From Piromyces finnis (taxonomy: Eukaryota; Neocallimastigomycota; Neocallimastigomycetes; Neocallimastigales; Neocallimastigaceae): 64,000 nucleotides of DNA. Made by a program: the position numbers and the translations under genes. Positions 30,022 to 44,407 of this stretch are shown one piece after another (position 1 is the first letter of the stretch; the number at the start of each line of letters is the position of its first letter). The notes below the pieces were generated by a model. It was not told the DNA's origin. It saw only the letters and a program-made list of their open reading frames with translations, and made no database searches. The stretch is from positions 124,001 to 188,000 of the forward strand of contig MCFH01000030.1 of the NCBI GenBank assembly GCA_002104945.1, in the 5' to 3' direction.

Positions 30022-33000
30022 ATGAATAATTCAGTATCTTCTATTTATACAAACGAAAATAAATATTTATATAATTCCAGTATCTATTCAAAAGATTATT
30101 CATATAATGACCAATATAGCTCAAGCAATAATTCATTTGCAAAGTATAAGGAAACCAAAAATCTTGCTAATAAGTTTTTAGAAATTACAAAAACAAAGGA
30201 TAATTATAAAAATGAATATAATTGTTTTAGGTATAATATATATAATTATTATACTTTAAAGATTAATAGAAATTATTAATTTTAAACAATAAATAATCTA
30301 ATAATTAATAATATATAAGTTGTAATAATAATAAATATACCAAAAAATTAGATGACTATATTGATGATAAAAAAAAAATTGATTCTGATAATGTAACTAC
30401 TTTAACAAATTATTTTATTTACAATTAAATTCTATATTAAAAATGAAAAAAAAAAAAATCAATAAAAAACATACATTTAGGAATCAAATATATCCTTTAC
30501 TACAGAATCAACAGATTTTACTACGCAAAATAACACTAAAAGCAACTATAAATATTATAGTGTTGAAGATTTTCTAAATATTTCAAAGGAAAATGAAAAT
30601 AGAGAATTAATGTAATTGTATTAAGAAAAAAGAATTTTTTTATTACAAACATCATTATTTAACATTATATATATATTAATTATAGAAAAATAGATACAAC
30701 AAAACATAAACTTTTAAAAGAAAATACAGAAATGAAACATAACGAAATGAAATATATAAATTTTATAAAAGATATTCAAAAATTGATGAGTAATAATACT
30801 TTAATTGATATTCCAATGTTAATTGAATTATTTAAGAATAACCTATATGAAATCGGTATACTAGAAAATGATTATATAATTCACATATATTTTTTAATAT
30901 GCTAAATATTCAAATAATTAATTATTTTTAATATTTCTAGATTATATAAAAAATTTTTTGAAAGAAATTGAAAAGCAAAATGTATGTTTGCTCTAATATT
31001 TTTAATATTTATCCCTAATATTATTAAATTTATATAAATAATATTATATTATACAAATATATAAATGTATGTGAAAAATTATAGACAAACCATGATAAAA
31101 CTATATTGTATAAAGGAGAAGAGATTATATCATTATGCAAATATAACGAATTACAAAATGAATATAATAATGTTAAAGTATTTACTTATTAAAAAATTTC
31201 AAGTATAAAATTATTTTACAAAAATATTTATAATATATTTATTTCCATATTTAAACATTATGGTAGATTGAAAAATTGAAAAAAGAAGATCAACTAAATA
31301 AAAAAAATAAACAATTAGAAGAAAATAATGAAGTTTTAATCAAATATAAAAAAAATATAAAAAATTATGAAAAGGAGATCAAAAATTATGAATCAATTAA
31401 ATTACAACTAATAGATAAAAGCAATAATTTAAATAATATTATCAAAACTAATAAAGAAGAAATAGAGAAAAAAGATGCTAAAATAGTAAATATTATCATA
31501 ATCTATAACTATTAGTATTAAGGTATTTCTTGATAACGATTAAAAATTTATTTCTTAAATTTAATAGAAAATTTTGAATGATGAACTTTCAAAAATAAAG
31601 AATGAATATAAAAATAAGATAGAATTATATGATAAATTAAAAAATTCTTCAGATAATTACATGGAAAAACTAAAAGAAACAATTTCATTGGTAATATTTA
31701 TTATACTATTAACATAAACATTTCTCTATTAAAAACAAATTTAACCTAATATTGAGTGATAAAATTAAATTAATGTTATTAGTTAATATGTTGTCCAAAG
31801 GAAAGTTTAAATGAAAATTTCCTAGATGAAATGAATTATCATTTTTCAGTATGAAAACTATATTTTTATAATAATAGAGATATTCATTATTATTTATTTT
31901 TTAAATATAAAATATTTCGAAACCTCACACTTATTTAACTATACATTTTATTAGAATGATATATTATATAAACATTTTAAAAATTCATATTCTCAAGGAA
32001 ATATTTTTAATTATATAGAATCCTTGAAAGAAAACATTATTAAAAAGGAAAAGGAAATTAATGTCAAACTTGAATCTATTAATTTATTAAAAGAACAGAA
32101 AATAGAATTAACTAAAAATTATGAAAATAAAAAGAATGAAATTATTAAAACTAACAACTATAACACTCAAAAACTGTAATATATCATATATATTAATTAA
32201 ATTTTATATAATACACTACTGATTGAATTTCATTTCCTTTTATCATTTTAATTTTTAGAGAAAGTAAAATTTCAGATTTAAATAAGATATTAATGGAAAA
32301 GGATCCTTTAATAAAAACCAAAGATAAGTCAATTAGTAAACTTAAAAGTGAAAATGAGAATTTGGTAGGATATAATTATTCAAATATATATAATAAAAAT
32401 TACTATTTATTATACCATCATTAATGATATTATTGTTTTATATAATAGAAATTCTTATTAAATACTTTAAAAAGCGATATTAGTATTAAAGAAAATATAA
32501 TTAATTCTTTTAATACAAAAATTAAAGAACTTGTAAAGTCAATACTCTATTTTTCTATCACATTCATAATTATTTTAAATTTTTCGCTAATTTATATATA
32601 TATCATAATTTATAGACTTTGAAAGAAAAATCGCTGCAAAAAATAAATGATAATTATAAGGAAACAATAGATATATTAAAAAAAAAACAAAAATCATTAA
32701 AGTAAATCATATAAATTAAAATGAGATATATACTACTCTTAAAAATTAATTAGTATTTATAATTGTATATATATTTATATATTTCAACTTTTAATTAATA
32801 GTACTTTAAACACTCATAAAGACACTATTAATAAAAGTTTGAAGAATAAGATTACACTACTAGATGAGCAAATCAATAATATAAAAAATGAAAATTGTGA
32901 TCAATTAAAGCATGAAATAAAACTCTTAAAAAATAATATATCAAGAAAAGATGAAATAGTAATAACTAATAAGAACAAAATAAAAGAACTAACTGATGTA

Positions 33001-33846
33001 AAAAAAAAATAATAAATTATAATTATTTATAAGCATATATTTAACGTAATATTTTTTATTTCCATAATATAAAAAAAATTAAAATATGTATTTAAAGAAC
33101 AATGAAGAATATAAAAAACAATTAAATAATTATAAAGAATTGGATTTATTCAATAGTAACAAATACCAATTATTAAACGAAAAATATAACATGATTGTCA
33201 CAGAAAAAAATAATTTGCAAATGAAAAATGACAAACTTAGCAAAGTCTTGAAAAATATTTCTGAATATCTTCTATCAAAATACAAAAATCTGATACTTGG
33301 AAGTAAGCCGGATATTATTGATAACGATATAATAATTAAAAAGGAAACTAAAGATGAAGAACCATCATTTTCATATAGTGAAAATGAAATTGTTGAAAAA
33401 ATTAAAAAAATTTCTGAAAATGTATATATATATATATATTATTAATAACAAAATCAAAATGTTTAATATAATATAATATTATTAGAATATTTATATTTGT
33501 ACTTATTTATATATATTATTAACCTAATTTAGATGCTAAATATTGACTTCAAAGATGTAATAAATATTAATAACATTGATAAGTATACAAAAAGCAATGA
33601 TAAAAAGAATAAAATGTCTCTTAATAAAAAAAAATTATTTCAATATAATCAAAAAAAAAAAGAATTCAATTATATGTAAGTGTTTATAAATATATATATG
33701 AAACTTATAATATAAGCAATGATTTATAATATTGTCTATTATTATATTTTTATTATTGTTCTATTAGAATAGATATGGAAAACTTTGAATCTAAACTATT
33801 TAATTATTTCACCAATTTAATAGAACTATCTTCAAAATCAAAATAA
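30022..33846 (+). CDS. Hypothetical multi-exon coiled-coil protein
   Basis: The start is placed at 30022 (MNNSVSSIYTNENKYLYNSS); an ATG ten bases upstream meets a stop after five codons. The gene runs through about 16 small exons to TAA 33844-33846, where the last exon reads MENFESKLFNYFTNLIELSS. Almost every exon after the first encodes Lys/Glu/Asn-rich heptad sequence, e.g. 31270-31490 (KKNKQLEENNEVLIKYKK) and 33086-33430. The short N-terminal Ser/Tyr/Asn region is not coiled coil. The family is not recognised; a cytoskeletal, basal-body or kinetochore rod would fit in general terms, but nothing in the sequence decides this. Some exon boundaries, especially near 31780-31860 and 33000-33085, are uncertain. 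Confidence 0.65.
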
Positions 33847-34018
33847 TATATATGGTATTTATAATTTATACAATAACAAAATATATAAATAAAATATTTA
33901 TTTTTTTACATTTATATAATGCCTAACCTAATTTATTGTTATATAAATTATCTATCTATTTATTCGTTCATTTATTATTAATTTATTTGTTTATTTATTT
34001 ATTTATTTATTTATTAAT

Positions 34019-34061
<43 letters not shown>

Positions 34062-34070
34062 TTAATTTGT

Positions 34071-34133
<63 letters not shown>

Positions 34134-34142
34134 TTAATTTGT

Positions 34143-34185
<43 letters not shown>

Positions 34186-34194
34186 TTAATTTGT

Positions 34195-34261
<67 letters not shown>

Positions 34262-34524
34262 TTACAATTATTTTTTTATTACAATTATTACCATGCTTTT
34301 TTTTATTTTATTTTAATTTGTATCATTGCAATTTTATTTTTTTAATTTAACTTTTTAAGAATAATATTTTTAATATGAAAAAATAAAAAAATGAAAAATA
34401 TTTTTTAAAAATTTTTTAATAATTTGTTCTTTTTATAATTATTTTTTAAATAAAAACAAAAAATAATGAAGATTTAAAAATTGATGGTCTAAAAAATAAT
34501 AACAATAATAGCAATCTAAATAAT
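33847..34524. repeat. (TTTA)n microsatellite between convergent genes
   Basis: From about 33957 to 34264 the plus strand is an almost pure TTTA repeat, about 75 units, broken at intervals by TTAATTTG variants that themselves recur. The flanks (33847-33956 and 34265-34524) are A+T-rich with no gene. It lies between the convergent ends of the coiled-coil gene and the AP-1 gamma gene. Confidence 0.92.
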
Positions 34525-37500
34525 TTATGTCCATAATGATTCACTAAATGAGGAATAGTCAAACATTTCATTAATTTGTCTTCCATTTGTAGCATAGCTA
34601 AGTTTTATTCTTATTTTTATTGGAGCCTAATTTTTTATATAAAATAATAATATATTTTAATAAATCTTTTATTTTTCATTGATAAAAGAATTAAAAAAGA
34701 TTAAATTACCTTTGATGGATTAGCTATTTTTATTAATTGATTTATTGGTGAATCTGGTGTACAAACAGTTGCACTTGGTGGATTAATTTGAAGCTTCATA
34801 GACTATTTAATTATTTATATAATAATATTATTAATGAATATTTTTTGTAATATTTATATCTCATTAAAATTATTTACATATATTTCATATTTTCTAATGA
34901 TCTTTTTATAAAATAATATAAATAAATCATATATATTACTTTTGGTACAGCAACAAGTAAATTAATCTTATCAATAACATATGATGGATCTGCTATATAT
35001 TTAGTTTTTAATGCAATTATTATTGGATTTTCATTATAAGCATCAAATACGATTTTTAAGCCATTTTTATAGTAAAGAACATTTTCTTCTAATAAAAAAT
35101 AAAAATAAATTTGTTTAAAAAAAAAAACATTGATAAATATATGGTGCAGTGTTGCAAAAATAATTTAGATATATAATTACCTTTTTTAGGTTCAGCAATA
35201 GATGGTGTAATAGATGTTGTAGAATTACTTGGTTGAATAGTAGATGAACTAGATGGTTGCATAATATTTCCAAGAGATAAAAGATTATTTAAACTATTGT
35301 TTTGATCGATTTTTGGTGGTATTGAAGTATTCATTAAATTTAAATTATCCATTTGATTAACTAAATTGTTAGAGCTACTATTATTAGATGGTGTAAGTGG
35401 TGGCATAGAAGATGTACCCATTTGAATATCACCTAATAAATCCATGATCTATAAATAATATAATTTTTTTTATTAAATATGATTTCATCTTATTACAAAT
35501 TAAATAAATATTTATTTATATGTATCATTTACATTGCTTGAAGAACTTGATGATTTTTCTAATGGTTTTGTATTAGATGAAGTACTTGAACTTTCACCTA
35601 AAATCATGCCTAATAGATCATTTGAATTCTTCGTATCAAGTTGTTCATCAGAAGATAATAAAGAAGACTCTGAAACTTTTTTTTTTTAATATAATAATAA
35701 AGAAAATTAATTATATAATGTTATATATATAATTGATATTATAAATATTCTAAATGATAGGAATTTATTTATTTATTTTATACGTAACAACTTACCACCA
35801 AGGTTTTGCTTTCTATTTTCTTTAATATTTTCTAAAGCTGGCATTCTATCTAAAACAACAGAACGAATATCATCACTAAGAGTATCTAAGGAAGTGAATT
35901 CAACAGCGCGTTGTTGAAGTTCTAAATTAATATTAGTCTTGTATTTTGTAATAAGTGAAATAGCACGTCTATATTTGTTATTTATTATTTGTTATTTATA
36001 TATTTAAAAATAAAAAGTATTAATGGATTTAATATATAGATTTAATTTGGTTAAAGAAACAATAATATTAAAATAATAAATATTAAGTAATACTAATAAT
36101 ATAATAAGAAAAAAAGAAAATCAATTGTAATAACAAATTTAAAATAAACTATAATAACGGCAATGTTAAATGAATAAATATTATATAATAATATATAATA
36201 AATATATATACCCTCTACTTCCTGGATCCAATTTATTAGTTAATTTAATTAATGCAATTATAATGTATTGTTTAATTTTATTGGTTACAGAAGAACCTTC
36301 TAATAAATGTTCAAGTAAATCAACAACTTCATTTTCAGTTGGAATTTCATTTGTGACAGTAGTATTATTTTCATCTTCATCAGCATTAGCCAAACTATCA
36401 TCAAGAGGGCTTTGTAATAATAAATCACAATATTCACCAATACACCAAATAGTTGCTAATTGTAAACCTTCTTGACATTCAATGTTATCTTCTCTCTTAC
36501 ATAAAATATTGTATAATTTACTAGTTGCATATTGTTGTAATTCTGTTGATGATGTAGAAACTAATCTGATAAAATTATTAATGACATCTTGTTCAACATA
36601 ACTACAATTATTATGATTTTATATTTTTATATTATCAATAATAAAATAATTATAAATTAGTATATTTTAGTGTACCGTTTCCAGATTATTAATACAGGAA
36701 TAAAAACTTTAAAAAATAAAAAAAAATAAAAAATAAAAATTACCCTCCAGCAATCTTTAAAACCCTACAAACAGTATCAATTTCCCAACGTTTATTTGGT
36801 TTGTATCTGTTAGCACATTCACATAATCTTCTAGAAATTTTAGCTTTTTCTTCATTAGTTGTTGTTTCTAAACTAACTAAAAGTTCACGAGCTAATACTC
36901 TAATATTTTGTCTATTCATCAAAATAAAAGCCAAATCAATTGCTCTTTTACGAATGGAAATATCAGTATCTTTTATACAATCAATAATTGTTGATGAGTG
37001 ACGTTGGAGTGATGAAGAATCGGTTAGAATTGAAGCAACTTGACATAATGTAGTCAAAGCAACATACCTTATAATTAGTTATATAACATTATATTAAGTA
37101 TATATAATTTATTTTTTCTTAAAAAAAAATTTTTTTAATATAAATGAAGGATATAAAAACATACTTAATATTATTATCCCGATTACTCAAGAATCTACCC
37201 AAGATATTAATTGCCATAACTTGAAGAGATTTTTCACTTTCAATATTCATAATGGTTAAAACAGTTTCATATAAAATTGAATTACCAACATTCTTTGAAT
37301 TATCAGTGTTTGTGGCAACTTGGGCCAATACATCATTCATTAAATCGCTTGCCTCAACGTTATTATGACCCAATAATCTTAATAATCGTAATATTTGAAC
37401 TTGTAAAAATGGATCAGCAACACCATTTACATCATGTTCTGCGCTGAAATTGTTTGTAATTAAATTACGTAAGATTCTTACTAAACGTGGAACATTCTTT

Positions 37501-38657
37501 CATAATTATATATAATTTTACTTAATTAGATTTATTTCTATTATTATGATATTTACGATATTATTCATAAAAATTTAAAACGTAGTTTCTGCTTATTTTA
37601 CCTTTCTAGTATCGTTTAAAACATTTTTATCCATTTGACACATTTCAGTTAATAAAGATGTGCCGGTGAGAAGAATAGCATGATTTTTTTCTTCATTAAG
37701 TAATTTATTAGCTCTTTCTACATAATTTTCCATTAAATCTGGAACTTTACGAATAATTCTTAAAGCACATAAAGCAGCCTACATATTAAAAAATATAATA
37801 AATTTAAAAATTTTTTATTAGTGTTAATATTTTAAACTTCATTACATTGATGATAATTTCTTAAGTCTTGTATGTATCTACTTTCATAACTTTTTATTAC
37901 CTTTTTTCTGATATATGTATTTGTATTTCCTAAAAGTTTCTCGACTTCAGAAGATAAATCTCTTGCCATTTCAATAGAAGAAATATTACCCAGAGTACAT
38001 AAAGCCAATCCAACGTTAAACATATTTGAATGATTTAAATCACTAATAAATATATAAACGAAAAAAAAAAAATAATTATTATAAAATGTTTAATTATAAT
38101 TCTTTTTTTTTTTCTTTTTTTGGTTCTTTTGTTTGTTTTTCTCTTTTAATGTATATATGAATACAGAATAATATAATTACTTTTTTAATGAATTAGTAAC
38201 AAGTGTTAAAACTTCTTGATTTTCATCAAGTAAAAGCATAATACCTAAATAACCTAATCTTTTATCAGAAAACTTATTTGAGGCGACTATATTTTTAAAT
38301 ATTATAAATAAATATTAAAATGTTTTAACATTTATTTATTATTATAGTAGTCATAATAAAATAATACAATAATATCAATTTTATAAACAAACCTAATTTT
38401 AAACATTCTATTTGACCAAAATGAGCAGGATAACCTAACATAAAAATGTATAATAATTTTGAAACATTAATATGTCTAGTATCATTATTTTCTTCTTTAA
38501 ATTGAGTTCTTATAAAAGCAGATTCCTTTGCAATAACAGCTCTTTCATCTGCAGCAGTTTTACAATTACGAACTGCTTTAATGAGATCTTTAAGTCTCAT
38601 AACACCCAATTTATTTACAAAGGATTGAATTTGTTTAAGTTGCGCAGATGTATCCAT
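34525..38657 (-). CDS. APL4: AP-1 clathrin adaptor complex subunit gamma
   Basis: Gamma-adaptin is a large subunit of AP-1, which drives clathrin-coated vesicle formation at the trans-Golgi and endosomes. The start is ATG 38657 ([20 protein letters not shown]); the next residues [20 protein letters not shown] match the adaptin N-terminal signature. Following exons give the trunk, including [40 protein letters not shown] and a helical-repeat segment near 36740-37380 with [15 protein letters not shown] Ser/Asn/Pro-rich hinge (35160-35700) contains short DLLG sequences, a possible clathrin-box-like or self-binding motif. The gamma-ear domain is spread over exons at about 34940-35085, 34710-34800 and 34525-34620, ending ESLWT and TAA 34525-34527. 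Hinge length and ear fit about 800 residues, the normal size. There are about 12 exons. Confidence 0.92.
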
Positions 38658-40138
38658 TTTGTTTATTAATTAAAGAGGTTCGATTCAAAAAAAATAAATA
38701 ATTCCTTTAATATTACTTAAGCAATGTTCCGTTATCTTATTAATAATTTTTGACTATAAACAAGGCATATTAATTTACAATAAGTTGTAGTATAATTTAT
38801 ATTAGAAATACATATAGAAAAAAATAACGAACAAAATTGTTTATACATTAATAAATATACATTTTAGATAATACATAATTAATTGATAGTAAATTTATAT
38901 ATAATATATATGTATATATATAAGAAAAAAAATAATTAGTATTAATAAATTTTAGATAAAAGCAATTCATAAAGTACATTAATTAATTATTTGTATTTCT
39001 TCTGCTAAAAGTATTTAATAATATAAATCTTTTGTTAATTATTTTGATATTATTTATGTTCTATATTTACTTTTTTTATATATAAATTAATTATTCTCAA
39101 ATTATATTTCAAAAAAAAAAATAGATTCTAAAATTTATATAAAAAAATTACTAATATATATAATTTTTTTTTCCTTTTTTTTTTTTTTTATTTTTAAGTT
39201 TAAAATTATATTTATTCAAAATTTAATAATATTCATTATAGATTTTGTAAGTCACATTTCACTTTTAATTTTCTTTAATAAAAAATTATTTTTATTTTAA
39301 AATTTTAATATAAAATTTAATTAAATATTTAAAAAAATGATTTTATATAAACCTGAGATCTTTTATAGAGTATATATTATATCTTTGACTACTGAAGTAT
39401 TTTCAAGTATTAATGTTCTTTTTAAGGTTTAAAATGATATTACTTCAATTCATTGCTATATTATTCATAAATATATCCTATTTTTATTTGTTTATTTATT
39501 TATTAATTTTTTAATATTTACTATTAAAAAAAAAAGGTATATTTTTATATTATGCCTAAAATTATTAATATAAATATTGACTATAATAATATATAAATTT
39601 TAATTAGGTTAATCCTAATTTTTTGAAAATAAAAATTAAACACATAAAAACAATTTAATATATTTAATATAAATTTTGGTAATTTAATTATGATATATTA
39701 AACTAAATTATTCATATATATTATAAATATACTTAAAATTTAATTTTTCAATTTATTATGGATTATTTTTATTTTTATTTTTATTTTTATTATTAAATAT
39801 TTTTGCAAATTATTTTTTAATGTATTGATGAAAAGAAAAGAAGTTGTTTAGATATTTTTAAATGTTAATATTATTTTTTTATCTTTATGTAAAAAATGCT
39901 TTATACATTATTTTCATTAAATTAGTATAGTTTAAAATTAAAAATATAAGAAATTTATTTTTCTTTTTATTTTTTATGAATTAATATTTACTATTATTAT
40001 TATAATTATAATTAATATATTTATCCATTAATAATACTTTAATATTGTTATAATTGTTGTTTTAATATTTTTTTTTATCATTGCTTTTTTTTTTGGATGA
40101 AGCCAAAATATTTACTTTTTCACTTATTTTATAATTAT
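38658..40138. other. 1.5-kb intergenic region
   Basis: A+T-rich, with T/A homopolymers near 39110-39190. It contains the AP-1 gamma promoter (next to 38658) and the 3' flank of the SEC-C gene. No gene, RNA or mobile element was recognised. Confidence 0.5.
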
Positions 40139-41611
40139 TTAAAGATCTGAACCACAGCAATTCTTGTACTTCTTTTTACTACCGCACTTACATCTAAATA
40201 ATAATAAATAATAATATATTTAAAAATTATAATTTATATATAAAAAGATTAATAAATTTATATATAAACTTACGGATCATTTCTTCTGATTTTTGGGCCA
40301 ACATCTTTTTTCTTACCAAGACAAATATTTTTACCAAGTAATTCGCTTGTTAATTTTTGAAGATTAGCTTCTTGTCTACGTTGAAATTCTCTTTCTTCTC
40401 TTTCGGTTGTTGGGAAACCATTATCTAAACGAATAATTAATTCATTACGTAAATCAACCTTTTCAGTAACCTTATTCTATAATAATAATAAATAGTAATA
40501 ATATAAATTAATAAGTTTAAAATTATTAAATAAATTTAAAATATATAATATTTTATAATAATTACCTTAATTAAGCGAACAATAAATTGGTCAACTTTTT
40601 CATTTATAGTTGGATTTAATTTCTTCATTTCAGTAATACCAGTATCAACAACATGATGAGCTATTTTATTATTTTTATTATTAAAAATATTTTTTAATAA
40701 TTATAAAATTTAAAATTTAAAATATTCATTCTATTTTAAATTCCAGCTATCTATTGAAATTAATTAATCATAAAAAAAATATTTTATTGCTATTAAAGCA
40801 TTAATATATTTACCAGCTTCCTTTTCCTTAAAATGAATTTTTAAATTTTCTGTAGCAGCCCAAACTACTCTATTAAAACTATCAGTTTTATCAAAACAAA
40901 GATCAACACCTTTACATAAATCAACTTGAACAGTCTTAATAACAGTGTTGTTCAAAACATTAACATTAATATTGTTCCATAATTCTTGTACTTGAGTAAT
41001 AACCTTTCCATTAAAAACAAAAGAACAATCTTTACATTTTTCTTTTTATGCGAAAAGTACAATTTATTTGAACAGCAAAATAATTAAATAAATAATTAAT
41101 AAATAATATCATAAAGTTTATAGATATACTTTTATATTAAACTTAATATGATTTATTATTATATTATTATTTATTACCAATGCAAACTTTAGTAGACATA
41201 GCAGCAATAACGAATTTTGAATTTTCACATCCTTTAAAAAATAATGTTTCATTTGATTCAATATCCTTATCAGTTAAAAACTTTGATTGGTCTTTTACAC
41301 TCTATTATATTTTATAATATTATTTTAATTAATTTCAAATCACAATCCGAATAATAATAATGACTTATACAACAAAATAACTTTATATTTATATTAATAT
41401 TAATAATTATCTATATATTTTTTCTTACAATTAATTTAATTTTTTGGTTCATTTTTTGAGTGAAACCATTATCTAAGTTTTCTTTTAACTTCTTTTCTTC
41501 TTCTTCAGTAAGACCAGTTTTACTGTTTGTTGTAACTGTGTATTTATCTTTATTGGCCTTTGGAATTTCATCTCTTTCATTTGTAACTTTAACTTCTTCG
41601 TTTGCTAACAT
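40139..41611 (-). CDS. CAP-C-like region fused to a C-terminal SEC-C zinc motif
   Basis: Six exons; the start is ATG 41611 (MLANEEVKVTNERDEIPK) and the stop TAA 40139-40141. Exon 1 is charged and probably disordered. Exons 2-3 (about 41180-41303 and 40807-41044) encode alternating beta-type strands: LFFKGCENSKFVIAAMSTKV, CKDCSFVFNGKV, TVIKTVQVDLCKGVDLCFDK. This pattern resembles the right-handed beta-helix of the cyclase-associated-protein C-terminal (CAP-C/CARP) domain, which binds actin. Exons 4-5 are helical and basic (EREEREFQRRQEANLQKL). The last exon completes RRNDPCKCGSKKKYKNCCG, an exact SEC-C motif (C-x-C-x8-C-C) like that at the end of bacterial SecA. The protein is about 300 residues and lacks the CAP N-terminal helical domain. 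The CAP-C assignment is by strand pattern only. Function is unknown. Confidence 0.75.
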
Positions 41612-42761
41612 TTTGAATTAAAATTAAAAAGTGTATTGATTTATTCTAATTGAAATTTAATAAATATAAAAGGTTACAATGTAATTTTATTTATAAATTA
41701 ACTATCAATTAATATTATATATTAAAATTATTACCTTTCTAAATTTATACAGATATTACAAACTATTATTATTTTATTAATAGTACAATGTACTATAAAT
41801 TTATTTTATATTTAAAAAGGTTAAATATAGAATAAAAAAAAATTATAAAGAATTTTTTTTTTGCTGTAGTTTCTACTCTATATAATATATATAATTATAT
41901 ATTCAATTAATTAAAATTAATAAATTTTTTATACGATCAATTTACTTATTCATTTATTTATTGATATTTATAATTTAATTTGTTATTCACATCACAAAAT
42001 ATATTTTTAATTTATGAATTTTTATTAATAATTCATAAAAATATATAAACCTAATCTACCATTGTTATTCTTTCAAAACCAATTTCTTAATTCATATTTA
42101 TACTTTATATATTAAAAATAAGTCATCTAACTTAACCTAATTATAAATACTTATGATATATATGAAGATAACGTATTTTTTTCTAAAAAATGAAAATATC
42201 CATTACTTTTTCATTATATAATAATATTATATTTTTATACTTCGTTATTATAAAAAACATTCTTTAGAAAAAAACATTTAAATAAATTTATTACTATTAC
42301 TATATTTTAATATTACTTATTTCTATATAAAAATAAATGTATATATTTCTTTAATTCTTTATTAAATATTTCATAATAATTAGATTTATGCAAAAATAAT
42401 TATTATCATAATGTTGTTGTTTTTTTTACAGCTATAAATAATTCATATTTTGTAACTACTATTGTTTTATTTATTAACAAGTAATACCCATAAGTTGAAA
42501 TATAAAAAGTTTATCTTTCATATTGAACGTTCTTAAATTTATTTCATTTCTAAATTAATGTACAAAAATATAAAGTAGTAAAAATGTATTTTAGAATAAT
42601 TTTAAATTTTGCTTATTGGCCATATATATATTAATAATATATTAATATATATTATTTGAATTAAATTATTAAATAAATTATTATATAACTTTAAGTTTTT
42701 TTTTTTTTTTTTTTTTTTTTAAACAATATTTTGAATAGTAGTTAGAAATAAAAAATTAATC
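41612..42761. other. Divergent intergenic region
   Basis: It lies between the SEC-C gene (minus) and TRM112 (plus). A T-run (about 42697-42720) sits 40 bases before the TRM112 start. No gene is seen. Confidence 0.5.
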
Positions 42762-43430
42762 ATGCGTCTTATAACACATAATATGCTTCAATGCCATGTT
42801 AAGGGATGTACCAAAGATAACTTCCCTTTAAAACTTGAAGAAATCGAAATTGAAGAACTTGAAGCTGAATTCAATGCAGATTTTATTAAATCAATGTTAA
42901 ATCGTTTAGATTGGAAGGCTCTTGCTCAAACTACATTTTCTGTATGAAAAAAATAAAAAATAAAAAATTATTATTTTAATTTTATATATAAAAAATTATA
43001 TTACTTAAGTTATAATAGTATAATATAATATTTAAATTACCTTTTTTTATTATTATTATTAAAGTTTTAATTAATTTATAAAAAACTTTTTCTAATGGTC
43101 ATTTGTATATAACCTTTTATTATTATAAAAATAATATATATATATTACTTTTTAAATATTATAAATTTTAGCTTGGAATTGCTCAATTACCTGAAGAAAT
43201 GCCAGAAGAATTAAGTGATGAAATGTTAGAACAATTACATCACATTTTATTAGAGGTATATAGAATTTTAAAATTATATTAAAGATTTAATTCTATTATT
43301 AAAACATTTGTAATTAAAAATATGATAGATTGATATTACTTCTGGAAGAATGGTATGTCAAGGATGCAATCACGTATATCCAATAAGAAATGGAATTCCA
43401 AATATGTTATTAACTGAATCTGAAGTTTAA
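42762..43430 (+). CDS. TRM112: Trm112, methyltransferase activator, 3 exons
   Basis: Trm112 is the zinc-binding partner that activates methyltransferases acting on tRNA, 18S rRNA and release factor eRF1. Exons 42762-42941, 43172-43255 and 43329-43430 join in phase to give 121 residues, the normal length (human 125). The N-terminus MRLITHNMLQCHVKGC carries the first Cys pair; the central helices (FIKSMLNRLDWKAL) match the family. The last exon has the second Cys pair and conserved tail: GRMVCQGCNHVYPIRNGIPN followed by MLL. Introns are 230 and 73 bases with GTATGA and GTATAT donors. Confidence 0.96.
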
Positions 43431-44097
43431 AATTAATATACCAAATATAAAAATAATTATTAATCTCAAAAAATATTAAATAATACAAATACAATTTGAA
43501 GAAAAATCAAAAATTTATTTCAAAATTTTATACTTGTTAAAATTAAAATTAAAACAATAGAATAATGTTATGATAACATAAATGTTTAAAAAAAAATTAT
43601 ATTTACATCAATTAGATAATAAAATATATTAGAAATTAATCAATATAGTTTTTTTTAATCGAATTTTATGAATTTTGGCTATAAAAAATAAGTAATTGAA
43701 ATTACAATATTAATTAATAATATATTTTTAATTATAAATATGATACAACATAGAAAATTATTTTTAAGTTTATTATATATAAACTTTTTTAAACATGAAT
43801 GAATTTCAAGAATTAAAAAAATTTATATCTGATCTTTATAATGAAATTATGTTTTTATATAAGAATTATATATAACAGAATTTCCAATGTTTTATTTTAT
43901 TATTATTATTGTTTTAATATGTTTTGAGTTTGGTTTGTTTTAAATTTGGAATTTAAAAAATAGGTGAAAAATTTTTTATTTATTAGTATTAATATTCTAT
44001 AATTATAAGAGTTATAAGAATAAAAGTTAAAATCTTTAAAATAATAATAAAAATTATTATATTATTAATTATTATTTTACTTTTTGTAAATACTAAA
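43431..44097. other. Convergent intergenic region
   Basis: It lies between the 3' ends of TRM112 and the first receptor gene. Nothing is recognised besides A+T-rich sequence. Confidence 0.5.
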
Positions 44098-44375
44098 CTA
44101 TGTATATTGACTACTTGATTTACTATTTTTATAAGAAGATTTTTGTTTCGAAATTTTTTTAAGAGAGTATATGGTATAAAATTTTATAATATAGAGATAG
44201 AGAAGGATAGCTGAATTAATAATTATTGTTCCAGTGGAATTAAAAAAATCTTGAACTCTTACTGATATATTATATAGAGAGTTTGCTAATTCAGAAATAC
44301 CTATAAATATAAAATAAGCATAAATAGGTATTGCTAAATTCTTTAAATTTTTTTTAGAATATTATATATTAGTAA

Positions 44376-44407
<32 letters not shown>

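Noticed and set aside
33936-34316. 126-codon frame of Leu/Phe/Ile/Tyr repeats
   Set aside because: It is only the translation of the TTTA microsatellite, open because the 4-base unit avoids stops in that strand.
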